Part shown: in pieces, positions 1-5,387 of the stretch
Numbering within the stretch: the stretch's first letter is position 1
Layout: every line of letters starts with the position of its first letter
NCBI GenBank assembly: GCA_018715585.1
Contig: DVLH01000292.1
Location: forward strand, 1-5,387
Length of the DNA stretch: 5,387 nt
From: Candidatus Aphodomonas merdavium
GTDB lineage: Bacteria; Bacillota; Clostridia; Christensenellales; Aristaeellaceae
Direction: 5' to 3'
The notes under the pieces: model-generated
The model's database searches: none
What the model saw: the letters and a program-made list of their open reading frames with translations, nothing else
Told to the model about the DNA's origin: nothing
Position numbers and translations under genes: made by a program

Positions 1-71
1 ACCAGTCTGGCGTAGGGCCGTCTTACTACGAGATCATTTACGACCGGGCGATTGTGTTCCACAAGAAGTGA
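1..71 (+). CDS. 3' end of an unidentified gene (partial)
   Basis: Only the last 22 codons are in the window, read from position 3 and ending at TGA 69-71. The visible tail is QSGVGPSYYEIIYDRAIVFH followed by KK. The frame is chosen because its stop falls 16 bases before a strong intrinsic terminator. Of the other two frames, one has an early stop (TAG at 13-15) and the other runs on through the terminator. The tail is too short to assign a family. The terminator indicates that this gene ends a + strand transcription unit separate from everything downstream. Confidence 0.6.
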   Translation, partial: QSGVGPSYYEIIYDRAIVFHKK

Positions 72-87
72 TCCTGGCCACACTTTG

Positions 88-128
88 GGCCCCTGCCAAC
101 GTGATTTGCCGTTGGCAGGGGCCTTTTT
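88..128 (+). terminator. strong intrinsic (Rho-independent) terminator
   Basis: A perfect 14-bp G+C-rich stem pairs 88-101 with 110-123 around an 8-base loop. Five T follow directly at 124-128. It starts 16 bases after the stop of the partial gene. It should insulate the downstream region from read-through. Confidence 0.93.
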
Positions 129-193
129 CTATACGCTTTAATAGTGCCTGACAGCTGCAATGCGAAAGATGTGCGGAAAAGGGTGAAACAATG

Positions 194-218
194 TTCCGCG
201 CCGTTCTAAGGCGCGGGA
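194..218. other. stem-loop, 9 bp with 7-base loop
   Basis: Positions 194-202 pair with 210-218. Seven consecutive pairs are strict Watson-Crick (CCGCGCC with GGCGCGG), extended by one T·G and one T-A pair. The loop is GTTCTAA. No T-run follows on either strand, so it is not an intrinsic terminator. Its role is unknown. Confidence 0.5.
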
Positions 219-850
219 GGCAAAGCGACGCGCAGGATATCCGGCCTGTCATCTGTACCAGGAACAGTCTGTGATTGTGCCCATGCCTAAGTATATTTCC
301 CCATGAAGCCGGACCCGTCTGTCAACGGAATTATCGATGGATTTTCCCGCCCCTAAACGGCGGCATGCGTGCTGTTTATGGACGGGAATGCCGGAAAGGC
401 TTTTTTATGCCGTAACCCCGTGCCCTTTTCAAAATATGCCGTGTCAAGCGCGCAAGCGTTGGGCTTGATTTGGGGGAGCCTCTGCTGACTGCAATAGGCA
501 GCGAGAAGCCTTTGGGTGCGCTATCTTTACCATGGCGCGCAGCGCCGCGGGGATTCGGCCCTGGAGACCTTTCCGGCTGTTTCTGGAACTACAGCTTGTT
601 TGCGAAAGCAGTTCGGCTTTCCAGCCTATGGTTGCGATTTGCTCCGGGCAGCGCTACAAACCCCGTTCCACAAAGGATGGTTTTACTCCGAACGCCGTTT
701 GATGCGCCATAAACGCCGCAAGCTCGGGAAGGCTCATGGTTGCAGGAGACAGTTTTTTTCGATCTTCCGCAGCAAATGCGGATTCACTCAGCCTATTGGC
801 GGAGTTGAATGTTGGCCGTTTTTTAATGAATTCACAGCCCTTGCGGATAG

Positions 851-880
851 GCGCGTGGGGAGAGGGCCCATGCGCTTTTT
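851..880 (+). terminator. probable intrinsic terminator inside the gene-free tract
   Basis: GCGCGTGGG (851-859) pairs with CCCATGCGC (867-875), giving nine pairs with one G·T wobble. The loop is seven bases (860-866), and TTTTT follows immediately at 876-880. The geometry matches an intrinsic terminator on the + strand; on the - strand no T-run follows the stem. No supportable gene lies upstream between the first terminator and this one, so the transcript it would end is unidentified. Confidence 0.55.
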
Positions 881-884
881 CAAG

Positions 885-916
885 CCAACGGATTTGCTGC
901 CAATCCCCCCCGTTGG
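885..916. other. 7-bp inverted repeat just after the internal terminator
   Basis: CCAACGG (885-891) pairs perfectly with CCGTTGG (910-916) around an 18-base loop. It begins five bases after the T-run of the terminator ending at 880. The long loop makes it a weaker structure than the others in this tract, and no role can be assigned. Confidence 0.3.
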
Positions 917-1043
917 ATTTAAATTTGACCGGTATTGTTTTGCCTCTGTTTTTGACAAAGAGCCGGGGCGGGCAGTGCCTTCCAAAGGGAAACCAATGTC
1001 TTTTGGGTTAGCAAGGCTCTCCCGGATTTAAGCAAGCCGCCGC

Positions 1044-1061
1044 CGGTTGACGCTTGAACCG
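1044..1061. other. short stem-loop
   Basis: CGGTT (1044-1048) pairs with AACCG (1057-1061) around an 8-base loop. It is a modest structure on its own, but it lies directly upstream of two larger hairpins (1074-1107 and 1129-1165), forming a local cluster. Confidence 0.3.
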
Positions 1062-1073
1062 TCCATGGAACCC

Positions 1074-1107
1074 ATGCCGGTTTTGCGCGGCGTTTGCCGA
1101 CCGGCAT
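1074..1107. other. two-part stem-loop with tetraloop
   Basis: An outer stem of eight perfect pairs joins ATGCCGGT (1074-1081) to ACCGGCAT (1100-1107). An inner stem CGGC (1088-1091) pairs with GCCG (1096-1099) around the tetraloop GTTT. The only unpaired bases are a six-base bulge on the left side (1082-1087). No T-run follows. The stacked arrangement looks more like RNA structure than a simple DNA palindrome, but its function is unknown. Confidence 0.45.
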
Positions 1108-1128
1108 ACCTCGGGAAAGAAGGGGAGG

Positions 1129-1165
1129 CGTCCGGGGCTTGCAAATTGGTTTGTAAGGTTGGACG
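1129..1165. other. long stem-loop with TTGG tetraloop
   Basis: CTTGCAAA (1138-1145) pairs with TTTGTAAG (1150-1157), eight pairs with one G·T wobble, closing a TTGG tetraloop. Outside a small internal loop, CGTCC (1129-1133) pairs with GGACG (1161-1165). The segment 1129-1135 can alternatively pair over seven perfect bases with 1188-1194, which would enclose the hairpin in a larger domain. No terminator tail is present. The function is unknown. Confidence 0.45.
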
Positions 1166-1478
1166 AAGCTAACCGGCACAAAACGTCCCGGACGGCAGGC
1201 TCCCGGCGTTTCATCTTCTGGGACTTCTTGTTGCCCCGCCGCGCTGGTTGTAGACGCAGCCGGTATCAGGACAGACAATCGCTTTGAAAACGGTTTGCCA
1301 CCAAAGGCGCTTTTTCCCAACTGCCGCCGGACAAAGGCTTGATGGGAACGAAAAAGCGAATGATAAGCAGTCAGTATGGATAGGAACGGAGAATCATCCA
1401 ACCGTGGCCAAACGGTTTGCCCAGTTCCATGCTGACGCCCAGCAAGGAAGAGGAAAATTCTTGCGGGCAATCGAAGGC

Positions 1479-1511
1479 AAAGGGGACGGCAAGAGCGCAA
1501 AGTCCCTTTTT
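1479..1511 (+). terminator. weak candidate intrinsic terminator
   Basis: AAAGGGGAC (1479-1487) pairs with GTCCCTTTT (1502-1510) over nine pairs with one G·T wobble. The loop is 14 bases and a run of T (1507-1511) forms the 3' side. The G+C core is only about five pairs, the loop is long and part of the T-run lies inside the stem, so this is much weaker than the sites at 88-128 and 851-880. Confidence 0.3.
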
Positions 1512-1791
1512 CCACCAGCTATGCTCCTTATTTTCTTTCCCGCTAAACTATCTCGCAAAGACCATCAAGCTGCCACGGCGCCAGCGCTTAGCATCCGTGC
1601 AGAAAAGCCGGCGAAAGCCACGACGCAAGCGGGCGGAAAACTGCAACAAACTTCCTCATGGTAAAGCGCGTTTTTCCGGCGGTGAAAGTTCGCTTAGATT
1701 TGCTATGAATTTGTGTTTTTTCAAAACCGCCATCCCCCTTGCGAAAGCACGGCCACTTTGCTGAACCTGCTTGCTATGTGTTTTACCGAAA

Positions 1792-1813
1792 TGTCAATGA
1801 CAAATTGTCAATT
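1792..1813. promoter_or_regulatory. cluster of three TGTCA/TGACA half-sites
   Basis: TGTCAATGACA (1792-1802) is an inverted repeat of 5-bp arms with one central base. It overlaps TGACAAATTGTCA (1798-1810), an inverted repeat of 6-bp arms with one central base. TGTCAAT also occurs as a direct repeat at 1792-1798 and 1807-1813, 15 bases apart. The cluster lies about 40 to 60 bases upstream of the predicted transcription start of the regulator gene, a position suited to an activator or repressor. The cognate protein is unknown. Confidence 0.45.
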
Positions 1814-1815
1814 AT

Positions 1816-1845
1816 TTACCGCGCTCTGCAAGCGGATGGTATAAT
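1816..1845 (+). promoter_or_regulatory. extended -10 promoter of the HTH regulator gene
   Basis: A consensus -10 TATAAT (1840-1845) is preceded by TGG (1837-1839), giving the TGn extension. The best -35 at normal spacing is TTACCG (1816-1821, 18-base spacer), matching only three of six consensus bases, which fits an extended -10 promoter that needs little -35 contact. The start of transcription would fall near 1852, giving a leader of about 50 bases before the ATG at 1903. Confidence 0.7.
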
Positions 1846-1859
1846 AAAAACAACCATCC
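1834..1859. promoter_or_regulatory. inverted repeat bracketing the -10 element: candidate operator
   Basis: GGATGGT (1834-1840) and ACCATCC (1853-1859) are perfect 7-bp inverted arms separated by 12 A/T-rich bases. The repeat spans the -10 hexamer and the predicted start of transcription, so a dimeric protein bound here would block RNA polymerase. The downstream gene encodes an HTH protein, which makes autorepression the simplest guess. That link is inference. Confidence 0.5.
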
Positions 1860-1889
1860 ATTAAGAATTCAACCTGCAGCGGGCGAAAA

Positions 1890-1896
1890 GAAGGGA
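1890..1896 (+). promoter_or_regulatory. ribosome binding site of the HTH regulator
   Basis: GAAGGGA lies six bases before the ATG at 1903. It is a moderate match to the Shine-Dalgarno consensus, clearly weaker than the AAGGAGG sites of the two exported-protein genes downstream. This would fit lower translation of a regulator. Confidence 0.6.
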
Positions 1897-1902
1897 AGCG
1901 CT

Positions 1903-3552
1903 ATGCAATTCCATGAGATGCTCAACGAATACCTGCGGCGGCTGAATGTAACCGCCCTGGAACTGGCGGAAGCTTCCGAGCTTTCGTCTGCTGTTATCAG
2001 CCGCTATCGTAGCGCAGAGCGGACACCCGCTCCTGATAGCGAGTCTTTGGTACGCCTTGCAAAGGGGATTGCGTCGCTAGCGGAGCAAAAAGGAGATCCC
2101 GCGCTGTCGCAGGATAGCGTGCTGAGGGAATTCCGTAAAGCGCTGGGGTATGAAGAATACGGTCAAGCCCGGCTGGCGGCAAACTTTGACCTGCTCGTCA
2201 ACGTGCTGCACCTTCGGCCGGGCGAGATGGCGCGGGCGCTGAGCTTTGACCCCTCGTATCTATCGCGCATCCGCATGGGACAGCGAACCCCGGCAAACCC
2301 TGCCGCGTTTGCCCGTGCAGTGGGCAATTACACGGCGCGTCGTTGCAGGAGCGCGACCGAACGCGCCGACTTGGCCCGGCTGCTGGGCCAAGCGCCGGAG
2401 GATCTGGCGGATGACGCCTTGTGTTCCGCCGCTTTGGCAAGGTGGTTGCTCAACGGCAAAGCGGGCCAGCCCGACTTCACGTTCTCTTTTCTGGAAAAGC
2501 TGGATGAGTTCGATCTAAACGACTACATACGCGCAATCCGCTTCGACCAGCTGAAAGTCCCCACTGTGCCGTTTCAGCTACCGTCTTTTAAGATGCATTA
2601 CGGATTGGAGAATTTCCGCCAGGCGCTTTTGGACTTTCTCAAGAGCACCGCGATTTCCCGCTCCCGGGAGCCCGTGTTCTTGTGCAGCGATATGCCCATG
2701 GAAGAGCTGGCGCGGGATATGGAGTTTTCCAAAAAGTGGATGCTGGGGCTGGCAGCCATATTAAAAAAAGGCCTGCATTTGGATATGGTTCACGACCTGA
2801 ACCGCCCCTATGCGGAGATGATGCTGGGGCTGGAAAGCTGGATTCCCCTGTACATGACAGGCCAGATCTCCCCGTGGTATCTGCGCGGTCGGCACAACGG
2901 CGTATATGGCCATCTGCTGTTCTGTTCCGGTGCGGCGGCGGTGGAGGGCGAGTGTATCGCCGGGGATTTTGCACATGGGCGCTATCTGTTCTCCCAGGCG
3001 AAAAGCGACCTGCCCTATTACAGAAGGCGGGCGAATGCCATCTTGCAGGCGGCGCAGCCGCTGATGGACATCTACCGCGACGCATCCGAAAGCGCATACA
3101 GCTCGTTCCTGTTCGCAGACACACATGAGCCGGGCGAATACCGCGCGGTGCTGACCGCGCTCCCGCCGCATACGCTGTCGGACGAATGCCTCGCAAGCAT
3201 TCTGGAGAAAAACGGCGTTTCCGCGTCCGAGCGGGAAAACATACGCCGCGCGTTCGCGCGGAGCCGCAAGTTCGTTGCGTCGCTGCTGCAAAACGGCGCA
3301 TATGAGGAGGAATTTCCAGTGCTCTCGCCAGCGGCGTTCAAGGCCGAACCGCCTTCGCTTGCCCTGTCGGGATTGTTTTGCAATGTGGCGCTTCGCTACG
3401 ATGATGCCGACTACCAGGAGCATTTGCGCCTGACGCGCGCGTTTGCAGCGGCCAATCCCCGCTACACTGCCCGGGAAGTCAGGCGCAGCGCATTTCATAA
3501 CCTGCAAATCTTCATTCGCAAAGGAAAATTGGTAGGTATCTCCAAATGCTAA
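1903..3552 (+). CDS. large transcriptional regulator with two tandem helix-turn-helix domains
   Basis: This 549-residue cytoplasmic protein has no signal peptide or membrane segment. An N-terminal Cro/C1-type HTH spans about residues 14-60 (helices around LELAEASELS and AVISRYRS). A second HTH-like domain spans about 97-142 (GEMARALSFDPSYLSRIR). The two share the pattern SR-x-R-x-x-x-RTPA (residues 33-43 and 121-131), which suggests an internal duplication. The remaining 400 residues, including MLGLESWIPLYMTG at 307-320 and a basic helix YYRRRANAIL from 372, match my memory of uncharacterised Clostridia regulators. I know no ligand or target for these. The ATG is supported by the Shine-Dalgarno sequence at 1890-1896 and an extended -10 promoter. 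Autoregulation is plausible because an inverted repeat overlaps the promoter. DNA binding is well supported; the C-terminal function is unknown. Confidence 0.93.
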   Translation: MQFHEMLNEYLRRLNVTALELAEASELSSAVISRYRSAERTPAPDSESLVRLAKGIASLAEQKGDPALSQDSVLREFRKALGYEEYGQARLAANFDLLVNVLHLRPGEMARALSFDPSYLSRIRMGQRTPANPAAFARAVGNYTARRCRSATERADLARLLGQAPEDLADDALCSAALARWLLNGKAGQPDFTFSFLEKLDEFDLNDYIRAIRFDQLKVPTVPFQLPSFKMHYGLENFRQALLDFLKSTAISRSREPVFLCSDMPMEELARDMEFSKKWMLGLAAILKKGLHLDMVHDLNRPYAEMMLGLESWIPLYMTGQISPWYLRGRHNGVYGHLLFCSGAAAVEGECIAGDFAHGRYLFSQAKSDLPYYRRRANAILQAAQPLMDIYRDASESAYSSFLFADTHEPGEYRAVLTALPPHTLSDECLASILEKNGVSASERENIRRAFARSRKFVASLLQNGAYEEEFPVLSPAAFKAEPPSLALSGLFCNVALRYDDADYQEHLRLTRAFAAANPRYTAREVRRSAFHNLQIFIRKGKLVGISKC

Positions 3553-3708
3553 GCGCCCGCAATTCATTTCGTCATCCGCCATCCCAGGCTATGCGCGGCG
3601 CTTGAGAACATGGTGTTTCTCGTGGACGAACGCGCGGAAACATGAGCGAGGGCCAATGATGACGGCACAGACAGAATGACGCGGGGAAGGGAATTGAACC
3701 CATTTCAT
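3553..3708. other. spacer between regulator and first exported-protein gene
   Basis: I find no good -35/-10 pair and no T-tailed hairpin here. A small imperfect hairpin occurs at 3604-3621 (seven pairs with a one-base bulge, three-base loop) without a T-run. An 11-codon ATG frame at 3610-3645 lacks a ribosome binding site. With no visible terminator, read-through from the regulator into 3723 is possible, though the 170-base gap to the next start codon is long for a tight operon. Confidence 0.4.
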
Positions 3709-3715
3709 AAGGAGG
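3709..3715 (+). promoter_or_regulatory. strong ribosome binding site of the secreted-protein gene
   Basis: AAGGAGG is a full Shine-Dalgarno match, seven bases before the ATG at 3723. It fixes the start and predicts strong translation. Confidence 0.9.
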
Positions 3716-3722
3716 CAGAAAG

Positions 3723-4922
3723 ATGACGCTTAGATTTCGGATTGTGATTCTCTGTGCATTGCTGGCCGTGATCGGGACCGGCTGCCTGCCGCAGACCTGC
3801 GCATACGCCATCAACCCGTCGGATCTGGCGCAGCGGCTGCAGCCTTCGCAAGCGGGAAACGGAACCGGTTCATCCGGCGCCTATTGCTCGCACGTCACGC
3901 TGACGGATCCCTCCACCGGCGTGGCCGTCCTGAATACCATGCTTCCCAGCGGCTGGACGGCGCAGCTGCAAACCAACTGGGGCTTTGTAAGCACCACAAA
4001 CCCCTGCTTGGCCACCGCCTTCTTTACCAGCCCGGACGGGCAGGCGCAAATCATCGTCCAGACCGCGCAGGACTATCTGGAGTCTCCGGACAGCCTGGGC
4101 CTGATGCCACTCTACGAGGGCGTCGACATGCAAACCTATATTACCTACCTCGGCTATAAAAACGCGGGCCAATTCCTGGACGCGTATTTCAACGGCGTTT
4201 TGGGAACGGGGGGCGTGGTCATTCAGGAAACGCCGGTGGACAGCTCGATTCAATCGTTGCTGCAACAGACCGCAAAGGCCTATCTGGACAGCATGGTCAG
4301 CGGGATTCAATCCCTTGCCGGGCCGTATGGCTATTCGGTGTGGGCGGGCAACTATGAGGGCACGGCCTCTTTCCGCCGCTACCGCTTTACGGCGGCCGAT
4401 GGGAACAGCTACGTGGCGGATGCGCAGTGCCTGTGCATCTGTATCGAATACACCACCAATAACGGATACGTGACGAACACAGACCGGCCCTGGACCGTGC
4501 CGATGTGCACGTTCTTTATCGCGCCGGACGAAGCGACGCTGGATCAGTACAAGGACGACGCGAACATGATCCTCGATAACCTCATGCAGAACGACGAATT
4601 CACCTATATGAAGCAGGCGTATGGCCGCGACATCCGCAATAAGATCATGCTCCAGCAGACAAACCAGATCGCCGCCATGACGGAGTCGCAGGCGCAGACC
4701 TACATGAACGATTACGAATCTTCCACTTCTTATTATACCTCCGACGATTGGGCGAACGATTGGAGCGATTACATCTACGATCAGCAGGAATACACCACGG
4801 TGGATGGCAACACCATCAAGGCGAGCACGTCGTACGATGCGGTCTTCCAAAACGGCGATGAGTTCTATTTCGGCTCGGTCGGCAGCGCTCCCGACGGCTG
4901 GACGCAGCTGACGCCCAATTAA
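3723..4922 (+). CDS. secreted protein of unknown function, 399 residues
   Basis: The protein begins with a signal peptide: basic MTLRFR, a hydrophobic core at residues 7-20, and a probable signal peptidase I site after AYA (27-29). A Gly/Ser/Asn-rich linker follows (about 42-53). The main domain (about 54-280) alternates hydrophobic and polar residues like a beta-rich fold and contains SPDGQAQIIVQ at 103-113. A helical stretch rich in Gln, Met and Tyr follows. The last 40 residues contain SYDAVFQNGDEFYFGS and end in TQLTPN, an ending I recall from uncharacterised exported proteins of Clostridia. The mature part has six cysteines: 55, 95, 236, 238, 240 and 262. There are no catalytic motifs or further membrane segments. 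The gene lies 170 bases after the HTH regulator and 116 before a lipocalin-like gene, on the same strand. Export is well supported; the function is not known. Confidence 0.9.
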   Translation: MTLRFRIVILCALLAVIGTGCLPQTCAYAINPSDLAQRLQPSQAGNGTGSSGAYCSHVTLTDPSTGVAVLNTMLPSGWTAQLQTNWGFVSTTNPCLATAFFTSPDGQAQIIVQTAQDYLESPDSLGLMPLYEGVDMQTYITYLGYKNAGQFLDAYFNGVLGTGGVVIQETPVDSSIQSLLQQTAKAYLDSMVSGIQSLAGPYGYSVWAGNYEGTASFRRYRFTAADGNSYVADAQCLCICIEYTTNNGYVTNTDRPWTVPMCTFFIAPDEATLDQYKDDANMILDNLMQNDEFTYMKQAYGRDIRNKIMLQQTNQIAAMTESQAQTYMNDYESSTSYYTSDDWANDWSDYIYDQQEYTTVDGNTIKASTSYDAVFQNGDEFYFGSVGSAPDGWTQLTPN

Positions 4923-4965
4923 GCTTCGGCGGTTTTCGTTCCCGGCGCTAAATATGCCATGCGCG

Positions 4966-5003
4966 CTCTACCGCTGCGCGCCAAACGATTGTGAACGGTA
5001 GAG
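4966..5003. other. 8-bp inverted repeat between the two exported-protein genes
   Basis: CTCTACCG (4966-4973) and CGGTAGAG (4996-5003) are perfect arms separated by 22 bases. An alternative smaller hairpin pairs GCGCGC 4961-4966 with 4976-4981. No T-run follows, so it is not a standard terminator. It could be an operator, an RNA-processing hairpin or an mRNA-stabilising structure. A poor promoter match (TTGTGA 4989-4994, TTTAAC 5011-5016, 16-base spacer) overlaps its right arm, and I give that little weight. Confidence 0.35.
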
Positions 5004-5023
5004 GGGACCGTTTAACAAAAATA

Positions 5024-5031
5024 AAAGGAGG
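5024..5031 (+). promoter_or_regulatory. ribosome binding site that fixes a GTG start
   Basis: AAAGGAGG lies seven bases before GTG 5039-5041. The in-frame ATG at 5048 would be 16 bases away, too far, and would remove the lysine and arginine that begin the signal peptide. The site therefore decides in favour of GTG. Confidence 0.88.
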
Positions 5032-5038
5032 ACTGCTT

Positions 5039-5387
5039 GTGAAACGGATGTTGGGGATTTTCATGGCGTTGCTGCTCTTTGCCGCGCCGGCAATCGCGCA
5101 GGGCGCGACGGTGGAGGGCGATTGGGAATTGGTCTCCGCTGTGCTCGGCGGCACTGCATACGAGGACCTGGCGCAGCTGGGCATGTCCATGACCATGCGC
5201 CTGGAGGCGGGCGGAACGGGCGTACAGACGGTCAACGGCGAAAACTATCCTTGCACATGGGTGGAATCGGACGGACAAATCCTGATCGATGACGGCAACG
5301 GTTCTCTTCCATATACCCTGCAGGCGGACGGTACCCTGCTGGGACAGAATGAGTCGGGCGACAGCATGACCTTTGCGCGGGCGGCGG
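5039..5387 (+). CDS. secreted lipocalin-like domain protein (5' part, cut by window edge)
   Basis: The first 116 codons are present and the frame is open at the window end. From GTG 5039 the product starts MKRML with a hydrophobic core and an AIA|Q signal peptidase I site (residues 18-21). The mature part has GDW at 27-29, the GxW signature of the first lipocalin strand. Short strands follow in the order seen in lipocalin-like domains of Clostridia: MSMTMRLEAGGTG, a YPCTW strand, an ILIDDG turn, YTL, and DSMTFAR. Such domains form small beta-barrels, often repeated in exported proteins, and their ligands are mostly unknown. The gene follows another exported-protein gene by 116 bases with no clear terminator between, so co-expression is likely. 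The domain assignment is by pattern recognition; total length and any further domains cannot be seen. Confidence 0.85.
   Translation, partial: MKRMLGIFMALLLFAAPAIAQGATVEGDWELVSAVLGGTAYEDLAQLGMSMTMRLEAGGTGVQTVNGENYPCTWVESDGQILIDDGNGSLPYTLQADGTLLGQNESGDSMTFARAA

Larger units (their letters stand above)
129..1791. other. 1.7 kb tract with no supportable gene
   Basis: No reading frame here combines a ribosome binding site, a plausible start and a protein-like product. The longest frames (516-1031 on +, 919-1515 on -, 1284-1664 on +) overlap one another or lack a Shine-Dalgarno sequence. Their products are rich in Arg, Pro, Ser, Cys and Phe, as is typical of chance translation. I saw no tRNA or rRNA segment, CRISPR repeat, insertion-sequence ends or transposase fragments. 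What it does hold is one convincing + strand terminator (851-880), one weaker candidate (1479-1511) and several stable hairpins, listed separately. It could be a non-coding RNA locus, decayed genes or a long spacer; the sequence alone does not decide. Confidence 0.6.

Noticed and set aside
516..1031. 171-codon open frame on the + strand, starting at GTG
   Set aside because: No ribosome binding site, composition rich in Arg, Phe and Cys, and it runs through the terminator at 851-880. It also overlaps a long frame on the opposite strand.
1280..1315. Imperfect stem followed by GC and TTTTT
   Set aside because: The stem needs a bulge, the loop is about 15 bases and the G+C content of the stem is low, so it is not a credible terminator.
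919..1515. 198-codon open frame on the - strand
   Set aside because: Product is rich in Arg, Pro, Ser and Gly with few acidic residues and no recognisable domain, and it lacks a convincing Shine-Dalgarno sequence.
1284..1764. Overlapping + strand frames 1284-1664 and 1417-1764
   Set aside because: They overlap heavily in different frames, are Lys/Ala/Arg-rich without recognisable motifs, and have no properly placed ribosome binding site.
1805..1810. TTGTCA as the -35 element of the regulator promoter
   Set aside because: It is 29 bases from the -10 hexamer, too far for a standard promoter. The extended -10 and the half-site reading explain the sequence better.
2639..3582. Long - strand frames (2639-3301 and 2761-3582) opposite the regulator
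   Set aside because: They mirror the well-supported regulator gene and give Arg/Pro/Cys-rich products. They are shadows of G+C-rich codon use.
3610..3645. 11-codon ATG frame upstream of the secreted-protein gene
   Set aside because: No Shine-Dalgarno sequence and no sign of a leader-peptide attenuator.
3771..3785. Possible lipoprotein signal (GTGC, cysteine 21) in the secreted protein
   Set aside because: The -3 position is Gly rather than Leu, Val or Ile. The AYA site after residue 29 is a better signal peptidase I match, though a lipoprotein is not fully excluded.
3870..4850. 326-codon - strand frame opposite the secreted-protein gene
   Set aside because: Val/Arg/His/Gly-rich antisense translation with no domain. 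The + strand gene has a signal peptide and a strong ribosome binding site.

Overview
The window looks like chromosomal DNA from a moderately G+C-rich Gram-positive anaerobe, most likely a gut-type member of Clostridia (Bacillota). The reasons are two near-perfect AAGGAGG ribosome binding sites, a textbook T-tailed hairpin terminator, an extended -10 promoter, and proteins of kinds I associate with Clostridia: a large HTH regulator with an uncharacterised C-terminal half, and small exported proteins including a lipocalin-like one. The class is an inference from style. No marker gene is present.

Layout, all on the + strand. Positions 1-71 hold the last codons of an unidentified gene, closed by a strong intrinsic terminator at 88-128. 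Then about 1.7 kb (129-1791) has no gene I can support. Open frames exist on both strands, but none has a ribosome binding site or protein-like composition. The tract is not featureless: it has a convincing + strand terminator at 851-880, a weaker one at 1479-1511, and several good hairpins (194-218, 885-916, 1044-1061, 1074-1107, 1129-1165). It may contain an undescribed non-coding transcript or be decayed DNA.

From 1792 the sequence becomes recognisably regulatory. Three TGTCA/TGACA half-sites (1792-1813) lie upstream of an extended -10 promoter (TATAAT at 1840-1845). A 7-bp inverted repeat brackets that -10 element (1834-1859), which is a natural operator position. This promoter would drive a 549-residue cytoplasmic regulator (1903-3552) with two tandem helix-turn-helix domains and a large domain of unknown function.

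The regulator is followed by two exported proteins: a 399-residue secreted protein of unknown function (3723-4922) and the start of a lipocalin-like secreted protein (5039 to the window edge). I see no terminator between the three genes, so co-transcription is possible. The simplest reading is a regulator, probably self-controlled, next to exported proteins that it may also control. The functional link is inference from adjacency and strand only.
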